64,000 nt of DNA from Sycobia sp. Sy_11 (GCA_018907035.1 JACCIC010000036.1:636001-700000), one strand, 5' to 3'; counted from the stretch's first letter, positions 1-14,153 are shown. Translations and numbers: made by a program. The notes: generated by a model from the letters alone, not told the origin.

Positions 1-152
1 TTTATTTTTGTATAAAAATAGAAGAAAAAAGACGTGACCGAAGATCGCTCAAAATTTTTCTGACCGAGAATCTACAAATTAATCGCAACGAACCAAACAG
101 GCCGCAGGCGTAAGATCGTACGCTTCACGTCCCAGCGTCACCTCACCAGTTT

Positions 153-288
153 TATATATATATATATATATATCTACGGCATAACTCGCTCGCCTCCTTT
201 GCCTCTCGAGGGAAATTTTCCAGATATCATAACTCCGGAGGGCGCGGTACTAGGGCCGAACCACCTTCGACCGCGACACAACGCGAGA

Positions 289-344
<56 letters not shown>

Positions 345-346
345 TA
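153..346. repeat. Two (TA)n arrays
   Basis: Perfect TA runs at 153-173 and 293-334; the second continues through CACACA into TATATA up to 346. Confidence 0.9.
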
Positions 347-1669
347 AGATAGGGATACATTATAGGCTGGATGAAACAGTTGGCAATGCCGCGGCACGGT
401 ATTAAATCGAGTTTTTTTTAGATCTGTATGCGCGAACAACAGGCGCGTTGATGAGGTGTTTGCGAAACAAACTGAAACCGAACGAAACCCTGAATGAAAT
501 GCAGGCTTTTTTTTCTTAAATTGTCGAATATATTTTATTAAATTGTCGTTGTTGTATATAGTTTAGGAAAGCGTTTCCTCCCTCGATGAATAATTTTAAT
601 TCTTAATATGCGAAAAGTGGAGGTGAAATTATGCACCGGTAAAGAACGATATTCTATATTAATATATGGATGGCATTGATTAATTTTAAATATTGAATAA
701 TCGTATGTATTTTGGCTGGCTGGTTACGAGTGAAATACTAAAATGTAGCCATAATATTGTTTTTTTTTTGGTTTTTAAAGATACCTCTGAAATCACTGAA
801 AATTATATAAAGGTTCTCGTGATAAATGTCATAGAACTCGGGACAATCCATAATGTTTGTTTAATCCACTTTTTCTCTTTTAATTTCAAATTAATTTCGA
901 ATGAAAATTCAGTTCCATACGAAATTAATCCGCGGTGTAGAAAGTACAAAATTACGAAAATCGTTTTGACCGGCATAAAGCTCGAATTCTATACTGCATT
1001 TTTCATAATATTTACGATTAAAATTATCGAACGAGCAATAACGGAATCAGAAACTCAAAAGGTATTTCGTGGACTTCAAATTTAAGACTTCTTCTTCTAA
1101 ACAGAAACAAAAAGACCCTACATTTTATGACAGATTTTTATTCGTTATATCTACTTCTAGTTCATTGTTGAAAGTCTCGACTTTTTTATCGCGTGTGAAA
1201 ATATGATAGTAGATTAAGGAGTATTTATATAGAACAATTGATTAATGTGATTTTTTTCTTCAATCAGAGAATGGATTACCGTACGACCTTTCAAACCGAT
1301 GGAATTATTATCCTTTTTTGATAATTTTATTTGATACCGCGCGTACATGTAATTGAAAGTTTGGATTAAAAATAACGTCTTTTTAATATAATGTATTGTT
1401 TATTCCACAGAGTAATATTAACATATAAATCAAGCATATACAGCGAGAAAACGGCTTCAATATAGTACACAGAGAAAATGTTTCACAAATCTGAACCAGT
1501 ATTTCCATCTGGTTAAATGTATTCCTTATAACTACCGCAGCATTAATGGTTAGGCTATGGCGCGGGAAAACTATAGCGTATTCGAACTGTGAAGAATCGG
1601 CCGTAGTTCGAGGTTAAAAATATTATATAAAATGTTTTATATTTTATTTTATTTTAAATGCATAGGCGC

Positions 1670-1672
<3 letters not shown>

Positions 1673-1724
<52 letters not shown>
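1673..1724. repeat. (TA)n microsatellite
   Basis: Uninterrupted TA, 52 bases, in AT-rich non-coding DNA. Confidence 0.95.
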
Positions 1725-1727
<3 letters not shown>

Positions 1728-2049
1728 TTTCTTTCTATTCAACTTCATATTTGCAACTAACGATTTATACATATTGTATTGTATAATAACAGGCTCTTAC
1801 AGAAAACTGTATGCAATAGAAGAAATAGCAACAGTCGACTGTCAAATTGAAGAAGTTAACAATTATACCATACATAATGATAGAGTACTTCAGGGGATAT
1901 ATTTACGCCTTTAGGGGTTATATCATATTTACATCGCTTTATAGATAGTCATTCTCGTGTTTTTCTGAAAACACATCCCAGTGTTGCGATAACCCTGCCG
2001 TTCGAGGGCGAATAATCAATTATACCAAAACGGTCAATTCACATAACTA

Positions 2050-2292
2050 CACTGAAAAAAATATTTTCCGATATCAAGTAAGAATTTATTTGTTTTGTAC
2101 CAAGTAAATAATTTTCTTAAATTAAGAACATATTCACTAGATTTAAGAGTACGTGGTTCGATTCAAGTGAATTCTTCTTGCATTAAGTAATACTTCCTTG
2201 ATTTAAGAAGATGCTTTCTCAATTTAAGAAAATAATTTACTTGGTACAAAACAAGAAAATATTTATTTGATAACAGATATTTTTTCTCAGTG
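2050..2292. mobile_element. Fold-back MITE, 243 bp, with TA flanks
   Basis: The two halves are near-perfect inverted repeats of each other. The left arm starts CACTGAAAAAAATATTTTCC and runs through TTTGTTTTGTACCAAGTAAA to about 2130. The right arm mirrors it from about 2213, ending in TATTTTTTCTCAGTG. TA dinucleotides flank both ends (2048-2049 and 2293-2294). There is no coding capacity. This is typical of a Tc1/mariner-mobilised fold-back MITE; the autonomous partner is not in the window. Confidence 0.8.
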
Positions 2293-2608
2293 TATAGACA
2301 ATCAGGACCAATTTCTCTCCGTGTACCTTTTCTTATTAACTAACTAACGCTTTGAATCCACTTTATAATATTCTATATTTTGTCATATAATTATCTAATC
2401 GCTTAAATATAGGCACGCACTATGTGAACACTTATGGTACCGTTATTTTTTTATACGATAACACACGACCAAAGAATAGGGTGACAATGCTTTTTCAACA
2501 GTATATAAAAGCAGAAAACTAAAACCCGCATAGGTAAATATTATTCGAATCGATATAAATAGACACTGACCATTCGTTTACTGCTCCATTATGTTCAACA
2601 TTATTTTC

Positions 2609-2650
2609 CGCAAATTCTTATAAATATATATATATATATAAGAATTTGCG
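2609..2650. repeat. Perfect palindrome with 14-bp arms around (TA)n
   Basis: CGCAAATTCTTATA at 2609-2622 is exactly inverted at 2637-2650 (TATAAGAATTTGCG). The centre is an AT/TA run that can itself pair, so the whole 42 bases can extrude as a cruciform or hairpin. Confidence 0.9.
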
Positions 2651-4252
2651 TAGAATTGTATAGAATTAACTGGTTCTATACAGCAGTATAGCCATCGACA
2701 AGGAAGCTCGAAGAAGCAGGACGGGGGTTAGTGGCACATCCGCTTTTAACGTACGCGCATTGGCTAGATTGGAGGGTAGAAGGGGCCAATATGAAAATTC
2801 AATTAGACTCTGAAAATATAAAATACGATTTTCCTTTTAATGCAGCATGCTATACTTTATAATATTTTATAATCTTATTTATAAGTAGATTACACTAATA
2901 AAGTATGATATATGTGACTATTAAATTTACATTCAATGTACATTTGCCTATATAAATGTTAAATTTTTCTTGAATGATTATATTTATATCATCTTCATTT
3001 ACATATTCAGCAAGCAAAAAAATCAGGATAAATTTTTTTTTATTTAATACTATTCTTCAATAACTCAATATTGAAGTTCTTATATTTAATAAGAAACTTA
3101 TTTTGTTTTACATTTTATTCATTGTTAGTTGATAATGTCGAAAAATCATATGAAAATTTTTCTAGAAATTCTCAAATACACTTTTAAGCGCTCGTTATAA
3201 TTCAAATGAATTGGGAAATTCACTAAGAAAATGAATTTTTGGTTCAATCAATTTTAAAATTATCTTTGTAGCTATATATGAAATCTTCTATGTCATAAAC
3301 AACTATGTCGTTGGTGGCCTGTAACCAGTTGAATAAAGTATAAAAGTAATTATATTTTGATAAATAAATGAAATATTATATTTTACGTTCAAACGACTAA
3401 AGTATGCGATGGGACAGGGAAAATATCAATTTGATTATTTTGAATTTTAACTAACATGTATTTGATTTGAACCCAAAGACATATAAATTATCCTATATAT
3501 CCCCATATATTTTTTCAATCATTTTAACTATGTCCCAACTGTATGGGAAAACGAAAAGAAATATGACTTTTGTTCTACAGCTTATCTATCTCGCGCCGCA
3601 ATTAATGTGCGTTTGTAGATATTTAACCGCAGTCAAGTGAAAAAAATCGCTCCTCCCTGCTGCATTAATGCTCTACTGATATATCACACATGTGCACGCG
3701 TCCGAACGAGAGGTGTAAAAATCCATTTCTTCGCGGACATATTGTCATAAAGTCGCAATACCTCCTCGACCTGTCAGCTCGGAGGGAGGGCAAAATCTTT
3801 GCGACCGATTTATTCATACGTCTCCGCTTCGAATGCGGAGCAATGCAGTTGTCCATACACATTTATATACATTTATATATACAATTGGAAATTTATGCAC
3901 GCTTTTATCCGATTCCGTATCAGTTTCAATTGTTCGTGCCTCCCCATTCCGCCTTCTCCTATCCTTTATTACAGTAAACTTCACATTCTCGTCATCATTC
4001 GCGCTGAGAAATTCTTTATCAAATACTCGAAAATCAGTCCAAACTGATTCTATTCGCCGCGCTCGGCGATGACGCCGTCTTGTGCCCGCGATGCGCTTTG
4101 CTATGTTGCATTTTTCATGTATTATTATATATGAGAGCTGAACGTTTTAAAACTTTCAATAGGTTTTTAGTAATTGCAAATGAAAAAGTCAATGATCATG
4201 GGAAATCGTGTTGGAAATTTATGGTAATAAATAAAGATATATACTGCCTATA

Positions 4253-4659
4253 TTAAGGTGGTTCGAGCACAATTCAAATTGCTGGAAAATTACATGAAGT
4301 CTTGACAGTTTTACAACACAAAATGTTAAATGTTTTATAAACAAAACTGTAGATTTTATAATGAAACTTAGTTATAATACTACAATTTTTCAACTCTTAA
4401 AGCGTATTTTTCACGATATACCGACCGCATGATCTCTGTTAAAAATTCAAGTACTTTCATAACTCAAGGTTAAGTCTGTCAATTATGGAAAATGAAAATA
4501 ACATTGAAAAGACTTCAAAATAAAAATTCAACTGAATTAGAACAGAATTAAAAAGGTTATTGCATGAATTTTTATATAGTTTTACGGGATATATTGAGCA
4601 GGCAGGAGCATTTTCAGAGCATCTTATTTAGCTCGGTAATCACGCTCGATCCACCTTAA
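4253..4659. mobile_element. MITE-like element with TTAA ends, about 407 bp
   Basis: Terminal inverted repeats start GGTGGTTCGAGCACAATT (4257-4274) on the left. Reversed from the right (4638-4655) they read GGTGGATCGAGCGTGATT, with four differences in 18. Each end is bordered by TTAA (4253-4256 and 4656-4659), the target site duplicated by piggyBac-type transposases. The interior is AT-rich and non-coding. A TA-duplicating family is an alternative because TTAA contains TA. Confidence 0.7.
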
Positions 4660-6229
4660 GCAGTCGAAAACACTAATAAATAATGGAGCTGCACATTCTT
4701 GCATGCTTGTTTAAACCATTCAATTCATAATGGCTTTCGTAACTCTAACCGCAAAGGTCTTTGAGGCATATATGAGAAATCTTAAGAAGTAGAAACCTTT
4801 TATTATCCTTAGACTTTTATGTTTCCATAAATTTTTTTTTAAGGAAAATGTAGATTATTTCGTAACCGGAAGCACAGTCGTGCAGTATTGAAGTCCATTT
4901 GCTAATGCGCGTTTTCACAAGAATTATATTTTTGCTTATTTGTAATGTATCTTTGAATATTCTAATAACTACATAAATTTCACTATGAACTTAGTTTAAC
5001 ATCCTTTAGAACTAAATATGGTGTTTATCATATCGTTTAGAGTATCAAGAAAATTTTAATTATATTATTCAATTAATTTAATTCGCTTTCTCGAAAGCAC
5101 GAAAAAATAGAATATAGAATGAGCTTCTGATATAATTTTTATACATTTCCGGAACAATTAGAAGTTCAATGAATAATAAAAATTCGCTCAAGCAAAAGTA
5201 AAAATTACGAGCAGTGGTTTCGTAATTTCGATGATTTCTTAACTAAAATTTGTCAATTATATTCAAATGAACTAAATTAAAATTAAGTAAGATTATCTAA
5301 TAAAATAATCTATTAAATAATATTTATAAAATACTTGAAGATCAACCATGGACTATGGAATAATTTGCCAGATGTAGTTCATAATGCTTTATCTACATCA
5401 GACGTTTAAACACCAATTAACCAATTAAAATGATTTGGATTTTGTTTACATATTTTACTTTAATAATACTTTATAAATAACAAACGCAAGTACAATCAAT
5501 TGCCATGAGAATTTTTAATTTTACCATATTATAAATACATTACATGCTGCAATTTATCTAAGTATATGTAAATCCGTTTCAATAAAGTAATATATTTTTC
5601 ATTATATTTTAGATTTTATATTTTTTGTTTTATTTTAATGATAACGCGTTTTCTTATAGTAAATATATAAAAATAATATGCACTTAAAATCATTGTAAGT
5701 AGATGTAATTAATTTTCTCTTAAAATAACATATTACTATAGTTACTTAGACAAATTTTGATAATATTTTTTTTTTGTTAATTCACTAACAAAGAGCATGT
5801 AATGAGATACTTAAAATTAAATAACCAGTTAATTTTCTTATTTTAAAAGAATATTCACATAAATATTAATATTTGCTATAATTCTATAGTGAATCATGCT
5901 TAGACCGACCTGCTAATACTGGACGTAACTTATACTTATAAAGAGTTTGTAAGCGCGCTGGCGCTTAACTAATAAAGAAATAAATGGACGAAAATCAATC
6001 AGAAGAAGACCAACACGATGAATCCATAGATTTGATAAAAAAAAAAAAAAAAAACGAAAAAGACGAAGTTCTTGCACGCCTGATTCGTTCGCGAGAATAT
6101 CATAAGCATAGAGCCTGAAAAAAATAAACCCCCAACGCTCGCCCCATAATAAATAAACAAATGTATATAATAAATAAGACTCGGAGGAATCCTACCTTCC
6201 TCAGCCACTATACAATTCCGGCGCGTGCG

Positions 6230-6760
6230 TGCCTATTCCCTGCAACAGGTCGTGTCTCGACTATCGGGATGCGGGATCTCTCCTACAGCCCGGCTCCCAA
6301 ACGCGTCTCTACGATGCACGCGGTCTCGTGCTGATCTCGCTTACGTAGAAATACGTTACTTTCTGGCCAAGCCCGTACAATAGACGACGCGCAGCTGATG
6401 CAGATTGAGATATATATATTTGTGTGTGTGTGTGGGTGCGTGTGTATTTGTGTATGTATCTATACAGCGCGTACAACAACCCTTGTCGTCGTCGTCCTCG
6501 TCGTCGTCGTCGTACTCGTTGTCGTCCGACAGCCGGGGTGGCGGGGGAGGTTATCGGGCCAAGAGATGTGCGGAATGAGCCGTCGACAGTCCCGATTCCC
6601 CGTTTATATAAGCCGCCGGGGGGGAGCGAGCGCGCACCCACGCGACCGAGAGCCATTGCGCGCGCGCTGCACCTTCTACCCCCTCCCCCGGACACCCCGC
6701 AGCGAAGTGCGGGCGTTTAAGAGCCACTAGCACCTGACGCGATGCGCCGCGCCGCTGACG
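6230..6760. promoter_or_regulatory. GC-rich islet
   Basis: Abrupt rise in G+C and CG dinucleotides (for example around 6600-6715) after 6 kb of AT-rich DNA, with (GT)n and (GTC)n arrays. Open frames across it on both strands are Arg/Pro/Gly-rich and look like composition artefacts. It could be a promoter or an unrecognised non-coding exon. Confidence 0.3.
6485..6530. repeat. Imperfect (GTC)n microsatellite
   Basis: A run of TCG/GTC triplets with a few interruptions, inside a GC-rich islet. Confidence 0.8.
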
Positions 6761-6761
6761 A

Positions 6762-6872
6762 TTATTATTATTATTATTATTGTTATTATCATCATCATCA
6801 TCATCATCATCAACATTATTAATTATTGTTATTGTTATTGTTTTTGTTGTTATTATTATTAATATTATTATA
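6762..6872. repeat. (ATT)n / (ATC)n trinucleotide cluster
   Basis: ATT triplets, then seven or more ATC triplets, then degenerate TTG/TTA triplets, making a compound trinucleotide array. Confidence 0.85.
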
Positions 6873-7489
6873 CATACATCTCTGTCGGGGGACCGGTACC
6901 GGACGTACAGGGGGCTTGGACAAACGACGAGCTAGGCTGGAAAATCGACTTGAAATATACGGAGGTAGAGATTTTTGCAAGATTTCGATCAAAATGAGTC
7001 GTCAAGGCAATATTTTTACTTGTATACGGATGCTGGGCTTGTTACGTTAATTTTTCTTTGGCAATGTCTTTCTTGGCCCTGTCTGGAATTTCGAGACAAG
7101 ACCGACTCCAAGAGTAATTCCAATGGTGGTGAGTTTTGTTGAAGCCCTAGCTGCTGCTTTTAAATGCTTCTGAAATTCTGAAGAACAATTGAAATTTTTC
7201 TTTTAACATAAAATTATTTAAATAATTCGAAATTTCTGTACATTTCTTTTGCACTTTAAATTTGACCATTGAAAGTGTACATTAACGAAATATGAATATT
7301 TCAAAATACAATGTATAAGCGAATAGAAAAGATGTTTAGGAAAACTCAGTCACATTTGAAAACACAAAACTTATACAATGTTACAATCCTGTATTTCTAT
7401 AATTTTTTGCGAGAAATTACTATTTGTGATACTATAACAGAACGCTTCTTTCTGCCCTTTTGAAACTGATGCATTCCAAAACTCCGACG

Positions 7490-7491
<2 letters not shown>

Positions 7492-7527
<36 letters not shown>
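7492..7527. repeat. (GT)n microsatellite
   Basis: Eighteen GT units without interruption. Confidence 0.95.
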
Positions 7528-7529
<2 letters not shown>

Positions 7530-7563
7530 CTAATAAATCAAAACGTTAATTGAATGCAAATGC

Positions 7564-7667
<104 letters not shown>

Positions 7668-7827
7668 CGTATATATACGTCCAATGGGTACAGTGAAAAT
7701 CATCTTTGATTCTCTAAACACTAACAGATCTTAATCGCCCTTGTAAAGCTATTTAGAATTTTGAAAATATCTAAAAGTTCATAAAAACCTCTGAATTTTA
7801 TTCAATAACTATACGAAGTTTTCGGAA

Positions 7828-7832
<5 letters not shown>

Positions 7833-7917
<85 letters not shown>
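7833..7917. repeat. Compound (CA)n(TA)n microsatellite
   Basis: About 30 CA units pass directly into about 12 TA units. Confidence 0.95.
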
Positions 7918-8625
7918 CACGGACGAGCGCAGAAACAAAATGTGCACTTTTGTATATTATAAACATTCTTCGGACCTTCTTTTTTTGGAAATATTCTGAA
8001 AATTGGGAGCGCAATACATCAAGTAGACCAAAAATGTTAAAGGGAGAGATACATAAAGACGTACTTGGAATACTTTCAATAAGGCATTGTGCACAAAGCG
8101 GACTCCAATGAATTCCGCTCAAGTTTATGTACTTTCAAATTAATTTTTTAACAGAAAGTTAAAGAAAATATAGGACAAGAAAAATAAGGTTTTTTGTTTC
8201 ATAAATCTTGTGTTGTTTGTAACAATCGCTTACCTGTCTTCTTATTTGAACCTTGGCAATTACAAACAAAAACGGAATCTAAACTGACTATAATAATCAA
8301 TAAAGTAGCTTCGACTAATTGAATATTTGCTACATCATTGTTTCATATTTTACTATATTAAGGTAAATAAATTTGTCAAATTATATTTCATAATTATTTT
8401 CAATATTTATCAATAAATATTACCAGTAGTAACGATAATAGAGAAATAATAGAGAAAGGTTAAAATCATTTATAGATATTTCTAATTGTGTAAATAACTC
8501 CAAAAGATCTCAAATACATAATGTATTGCGAGCTATAACCTATAATTCGATAATCAGTATAATTAGCAAAACTTTCGTTAAAAAAAAGTAAAAACTTGGC
8601 AATTAGATTATAAGGCGAAACACAA

Positions 8626-8654
8626 ACACACACACACGCACACACACACACACA
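8626..8654. repeat. (CA)n microsatellite
   Basis: CA run with single interruptions (CACGCA). Confidence 0.85.
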
Positions 8655-8789
8655 TATTGATATGAAACAATTATAGTAATTTTGCAAAGGGAATCTCAGT
8701 ACCTCGAAATAGCATATAATTTATTTACATTTCTTTGATTCTAACAATAACATCTAATTTTCAATAAAACAAAATTATTTTTATAATTT

Positions 8790-8792
<3 letters not shown>

Positions 8793-8829
<37 letters not shown>
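8793..8829. repeat. (TA)n microsatellite
   Basis: Perfect TA run. Confidence 0.9.
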
Positions 8830-8832
<3 letters not shown>

Positions 8833-9153
8833 CAAATTTATTTTAAATACCGTTTTTTAATTTATATTTTATGAATAAATTATTTATATATTATTTTATT
8901 ATTAATTTTGTTTTTACACATTCCGATTGAAAACTGCATAGTTTTGTCTACTAGTATGCCTCTATTATTCAATGTATTATTATTCAATAAAAGGTGTTTT
9001 ATCGAATTGTCGATACGCATTCCATGGATCTCTTCAATCCGCAAACTTAACGGCTACTTAATATCCACTATCGAGCAGTTTCGTTTTAATGGATAAGTAG
9101 AAATGGGGCCCGTTTTTCCCTCTATATGCTTACAGTCCGATAACAACGTGCAA

Positions 9154-9156
<3 letters not shown>

Positions 9157-9206
<50 letters not shown>
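9157..9206. repeat. (TA)n microsatellite
   Basis: Perfect TA run of 50 bases. Confidence 0.9.
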
Positions 9207-9212
<6 letters not shown>

Positions 9213-9502
9213 GAAAAGACGTAGCATTTTCTATTAACCGGCATAAGAGGTGCCAGTTGGTTTTAATACCAAGGGGGGCGCATTTTTACTGCGCAGGAGT
9301 CCCTTTACCGTCTCGCAATGCCGGAATTAAGCTCTCAATCTAACAATTCGAGAAATAATTATAAATATATCTATTACCGTGCAACTGGGTATATTGTCAA
9401 TATAAGCAGCTACATAGAAGTGTTTTCTTCGATTTGCAAAATGCATTGATCCACCAAGATTTGTTTAATGGCGTTTCGACCTCTTGAATATGAGCAGTGA
9501 AA

Positions 9503-9508
<6 letters not shown>

Positions 9509-9572
<64 letters not shown>
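9509..9572. repeat. (GA)n microsatellite
   Basis: About 32 uninterrupted GA units. The reading frames it opens on either strand (Leu-Ser runs) are artefacts. Confidence 0.95.
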
Positions 9573-9578
<6 letters not shown>

Positions 9579-10902
9579 GACAGAGGTATTTGAAACAATG
9601 CAATTGTTGGTAATAAGTAATTGAATTTTGAAACATTTTAGCAAGAAAATCTGTATCTGGAAGAGAGCAAAATATGTTAAGGTATTTTTTTCGCTCTTTG
9701 GAAAGACAGCGAAACTTTGTCTGGCCTATATATAGTTAGACTTAAAATAAAACAAGAAAGTTGGGCGCATTATCTGTGTCGGATTATTTCTGTATTCGGT
9801 TGGCATTCTTCTCAATTAATACTTATATTCATAAAATGACTCGTGACAAATCATGAAAGAGCATTTCGTATATGATTTTTACAATTACAAAGACCAAGGA
9901 AAACCCGTGAAACTTTTGAACAAATGAAAATTAGATTTTATTTGTTGCTAATTTCGATGACTTTAGAACGCTGCAACTTTCTTTTTAAACGGTATATTGG
10001 AAATAATTGATTAATAGTGATTAATTACAGTAATTTATACGTATCATCGGTTAGGAAAATTTTGAACTTTCAAAGTAAGATCTTTTAAGCAAAATTCGAA
10101 GTTTCACAAAAATTACAAGACAAGCAACGAGCGAGAAGCCTAATTTTTCAGCTTATCATTTGGGCATTCAAAAGTAGTTACTCACAGATTACTTAAAATT
10201 CTTTCCATGTATAATATTATTCTTCTACCGAATCAGTTGTGTCTCGCATATTCCTAAGTACAGCCTTAAAATTTTAACGCTTAAAAGACAACTCGATGTA
10301 ATACAATGAGCTTTTCTGAAACTACTAAAATGTCTTTAAAATTTTAAGTTTTTTATATCAATTTAGTTCCACCAAGTATTACAGTCTAATTCTTTAATCA
10401 TTTATCAACTTATAACTTTTTGAAAGTTATTAACAGAGACTGATTTATATTTGAAGCCTTTTAAACGCGTAAATTGTTATAATAATTTTTAATAACAGAA
10501 TGCATTCAAATGAAATTTTAAAAAGTCGTGCTCTCGAAAAATTTGCGAAAGCCCTCTCACTCCTTTAATAGACTATGGAAGTCTGTTGCTGTTCAACTAA
10601 CCATAATTATATTAATATACTCTATAGACCATAAATATAGAGAGCTACGATAAATAATCGGAGGGGTTGGAGGAGTAGGAGATTAAGCCATGTATTTCTT
10701 TTTTATTATTTTTCGTTATTCGTGTTTCTGTCCTTGTTTTTCAGAAAACTTCTCATTCGCTCGATAAAGAAATAGAGCTTATCGCCCCGCGCAACTTACG
10801 TATAAACATCCACCTCGCACCAAAGGTGCGTTTATGAAATTACATAAACGTGTCGACAATCGCGCCGACAAGATAATTACATAGCATCGTTCGTTGGATA
10901 TT

Positions 10903-10905
10903 TTA

Positions 10906-10965
<60 letters not shown>
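10903..10965. repeat. (TA)n microsatellite
   Basis: TA run with one GTA interruption near 10911. Confidence 0.9.
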
Positions 10966-10966
<1 letters not shown>

Positions 10967-12145
10967 TTACTACATAATGTCTTCGGCAAGCTTGACGCTT
11001 CTCGTAAATACCAGTCGCGCGCGTTTCACATACATGAAAACGAAATTTCGGCCGATGCGACATAAATTTTAATAGAGCCAATCGAACGATTATATTTATC
11101 CACGCGCGCGTGTATATGTGCTTGTACAGTACACGAAAAGGACCGCTTCGACGCATGAAAATAATTATTGTGCCCGCAAAAAAGGAAAAATTTCGATTTT
11201 GTTTGGGAAATAAAAGTATATATCATAGTGAAACTGGAGGTAGAGGATTTGGTTGTAAAAACGCGCAAAGACAGGGCACTATGGGGATCTATATAGCGTA
11301 TAATATTAGATTTTCGTAAACATTTGTTGGACTAATAAAAAAAATGTGTATGTACAGCGTGAATTTTATGGATGGCGAAAAAAATGCAAGCGGACGATCC
11401 TTTTTATAAACTATACCATACGCTATAACCCCTTATTTTATTATACGATCTGTGTATATAATAGATATACGTTAATATTCCGTGCGCTCGTTTTTGTAAA
11501 TTTAAATATCTCGCTCGAAGCTCGAGTCGAAATGAAAATTCATTTCAATGTCTAATTATTGTACCTATTTTTTTACTTTCAGATGTGGACAGTTTGCTCA
11601 CAATAAAGTTCGAGTTTAGAGCGAAAACCGAATCTTATACCACAAGTTTCTGGTATATGGATAACCGTTTGATGATATTAAACCGTTTGTTGGTCTATGC
11701 GAATGCGCGCGCGCGCGTCTTCGAATTTTTCCCCTAGCCGTATTTAAGTATAAACACGCCTTTATATATAGTATTTTTTTCATACACATTCGGAGCGACG
11801 AAAATAAACTTTCAATGAAAATCTCCGAAAACATGCTTATCGCAATCATTCCAACCTCATCGCGTGGTAGAGCATCGGAAATAGAGGCGCAGGAAATCCT
11901 CGCGATTCCCGATATATATCGACACGTCTATAAGCAGTAGAGGCTCACAAACATACGATTATCCTCCTCATCCCCACTCCCATCTCACAACGTATTCTAT
12001 ATTTAGGAACTGTATTAAATAATTGACATATATTTTTAAAAAGGGCATGAAATTGCACGCATATCGCACGATCGACCAATTAAATATAAAGGCGTCTCGG
12101 TTCACGACGTCATGAAATCATAATGTCACACGGTGTGACGTTGTG

Positions 12146-12149
<4 letters not shown>

Positions 12150-12194
<45 letters not shown>
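12150..12194. repeat. (TA)n microsatellite
   Basis: Perfect AT/TA run. Confidence 0.9.
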
Positions 12195-12196
<2 letters not shown>

Positions 12197-12357
12197 ATAA
12201 AAATAAAAAAATAGGAAAGGGTCATCGACTGAGAAACCTTAACAAACTGTTCGAATGACGGGTGGGATGAAATGGGGTGAAAGGAAGTTCGTCTTTGCCT
12301 CCTACGTACGAGAGGAAAGAGTAAAGCAGGCGAAAAATCACGCTAATGCCCGGGAAT

Positions 12358-12360
<3 letters not shown>

Positions 12361-12409
<49 letters not shown>
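12361..12409. repeat. (TA)n microsatellite
   Basis: Perfect TA run of 49 bases. Confidence 0.9.
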
Positions 12410-12413
<4 letters not shown>

Positions 12414-12673
12414 CTAACGACGAGCGAAAGCGAGGAGCGCGCGAGCGAGTCCTTGCGACGTCTGGACTTATATGTGACTCGGCATCAGTCGGCGAAATCG
12501 GAATATAATAATATATAGAACGACGCAGTCTCCTCGGAGGAGCCCCCCCCCCCGCCGCATCACTTGACGTCGACGAGTCATCCCCGAGAGTTATCCATTT
12601 CAGTATGGTTATATATAAGGTTTTTTTCTATATATTGGCGCCACTATGCCGACACTTTTTTCGAATATCTCCC

Positions 12674-12680
<7 letters not shown>

Positions 12681-12729
<49 letters not shown>
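12681..12729. repeat. (TA)n microsatellite
   Basis: Perfect TA run. With those at 12150 and 12361 it makes three arrays within 600 bp. Confidence 0.9.
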
Positions 12730-12736
<7 letters not shown>

Positions 12737-14094
12737 CAAGGCTACAATTAACTGTTATAACAAATGTTTTTCGCAAATTTTGCAAACTATTTTGACTGAT
12801 CATTCAGATCTGTTATAGAAAAAGGGTTGACTTAGGGGAGGGGGGTCATATTTTCAACTTATTGACTTATTTCTTTGTGATTTAATCTTAGATCTTCGTG
12901 ATTTAAGTAGAAAACAAATTTGATTATTTGCAGATTTCAAGTAAATAGAAAAATGCGAATTTTTCAATGACTATAAACTATATTCTGTTTTATTTTTTAG
13001 ATCTTGGATTAGAGGGAACAATCCGTGAAAATGATAAATGAATTCTGTTGCGGGTTAACCCAATGGTCTCTATGATCGATTCTTTTTGTTCATGATAAAA
13101 CTGTAAATTTTCGTACTATTTATATGTTGAGAAATAGGTAGATCTCATTAATGCATAAATTTGAGCATTATTTGATAAATGTAAGACATATTTTGTACGC
13201 ATAAGATGACTAATCTTAAGTTATACCAAATATTAAATATTTAATTGGCACGCATTAATCCAACAATTAGTGCATGCTTTATAAAAGAGACTGTCAAAAG
13301 GTAAAACTCTGCAGATAGAATTTTATTTTCTGTTAAAAATAAAAAAAAAAGAAATAACATTGTCAACTGATTAAAATAATGTTTATTCCACATTTTGATA
13401 TTCGGTTATTAAAATAAAAATATATAATAAATTTTCTGTTGACATTTATTCCTATAACTATAATAAAAGACCGATGGCACGCTAATGGCCGAGGTCGCGA
13501 ACTGAAGAGCTCCATAGTGCCGATTACTATATGAACGTTATTTCAGCTCGAATTTAAACTTATATATATATAGCGTTAGTTTTTGTACGCAATACTTAAA
13601 TTTGAATTTCGATATCGCGCGCCATCAAATTTTGAATTTCATTATTGCAACAGAATCGAATAATTTATTAATCATTGAACTTAATCGATAGAGTGAAATA
13701 ATACAAAACGAAAAGAAAGGAAGTGCGAGAAATCGATGAAATAAAAATATTAATAAATTTCAGTTTGCTTATAATAAAGGCAGATACGTCAAGAGTATAG
13801 AATAATACCAAGTAGGTGAGATATATATCCCCTTTAAAAAAAATTCCCACGCAATATCCGTTGGAACTATACGTACGCTATGGTTTATGCAGGCCGAACA
13901 TAAACGTCAAGCCATCCCAGTTATTTTTCGAATTCTGCGAATTTCGCTCGTGATATATCTATCTTGCGTGTATTTTTCAACTCTGGGTAAAGAAACCGCG
14001 TTTTCGGTTTGAGTAGCGGAACGCAGCCGTCGCCGTAGCCACCGTCGCGTACGATAGCTCGATAAGCGTCTTTCAATTTCAAAATCTCTTAATG

Positions 14095-14097
<3 letters not shown>

Positions 14098-14150
<53 letters not shown>
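14098..14150. repeat. (TA)n microsatellite
   Basis: TA run with one ACA interruption near its start. Confidence 0.9.

Positions 14151-14153
<3 letters not shown>

Noticed and set aside
693..1085. A 130-codon frame on +
   Set aside because: Composition is that of random AT-rich DNA, no motif is recognised, and there is no splice or start context.
6309..6733. Overlapping Arg/Pro/Val-rich frames on both strands
   Set aside because: They arise from the GC-rich islet and its (GTC)n and (GT)n tracts; no strand has a coding signal.
9397..9636. Open frames rich in Leu-Ser, Tyr-Ile, Arg-Glu or Val-Cys repeats here and at many other places
   Set aside because: They are translations of (CT)n, (TA)n, (GA)n or (GT)n microsatellites and have no conserved flanks.
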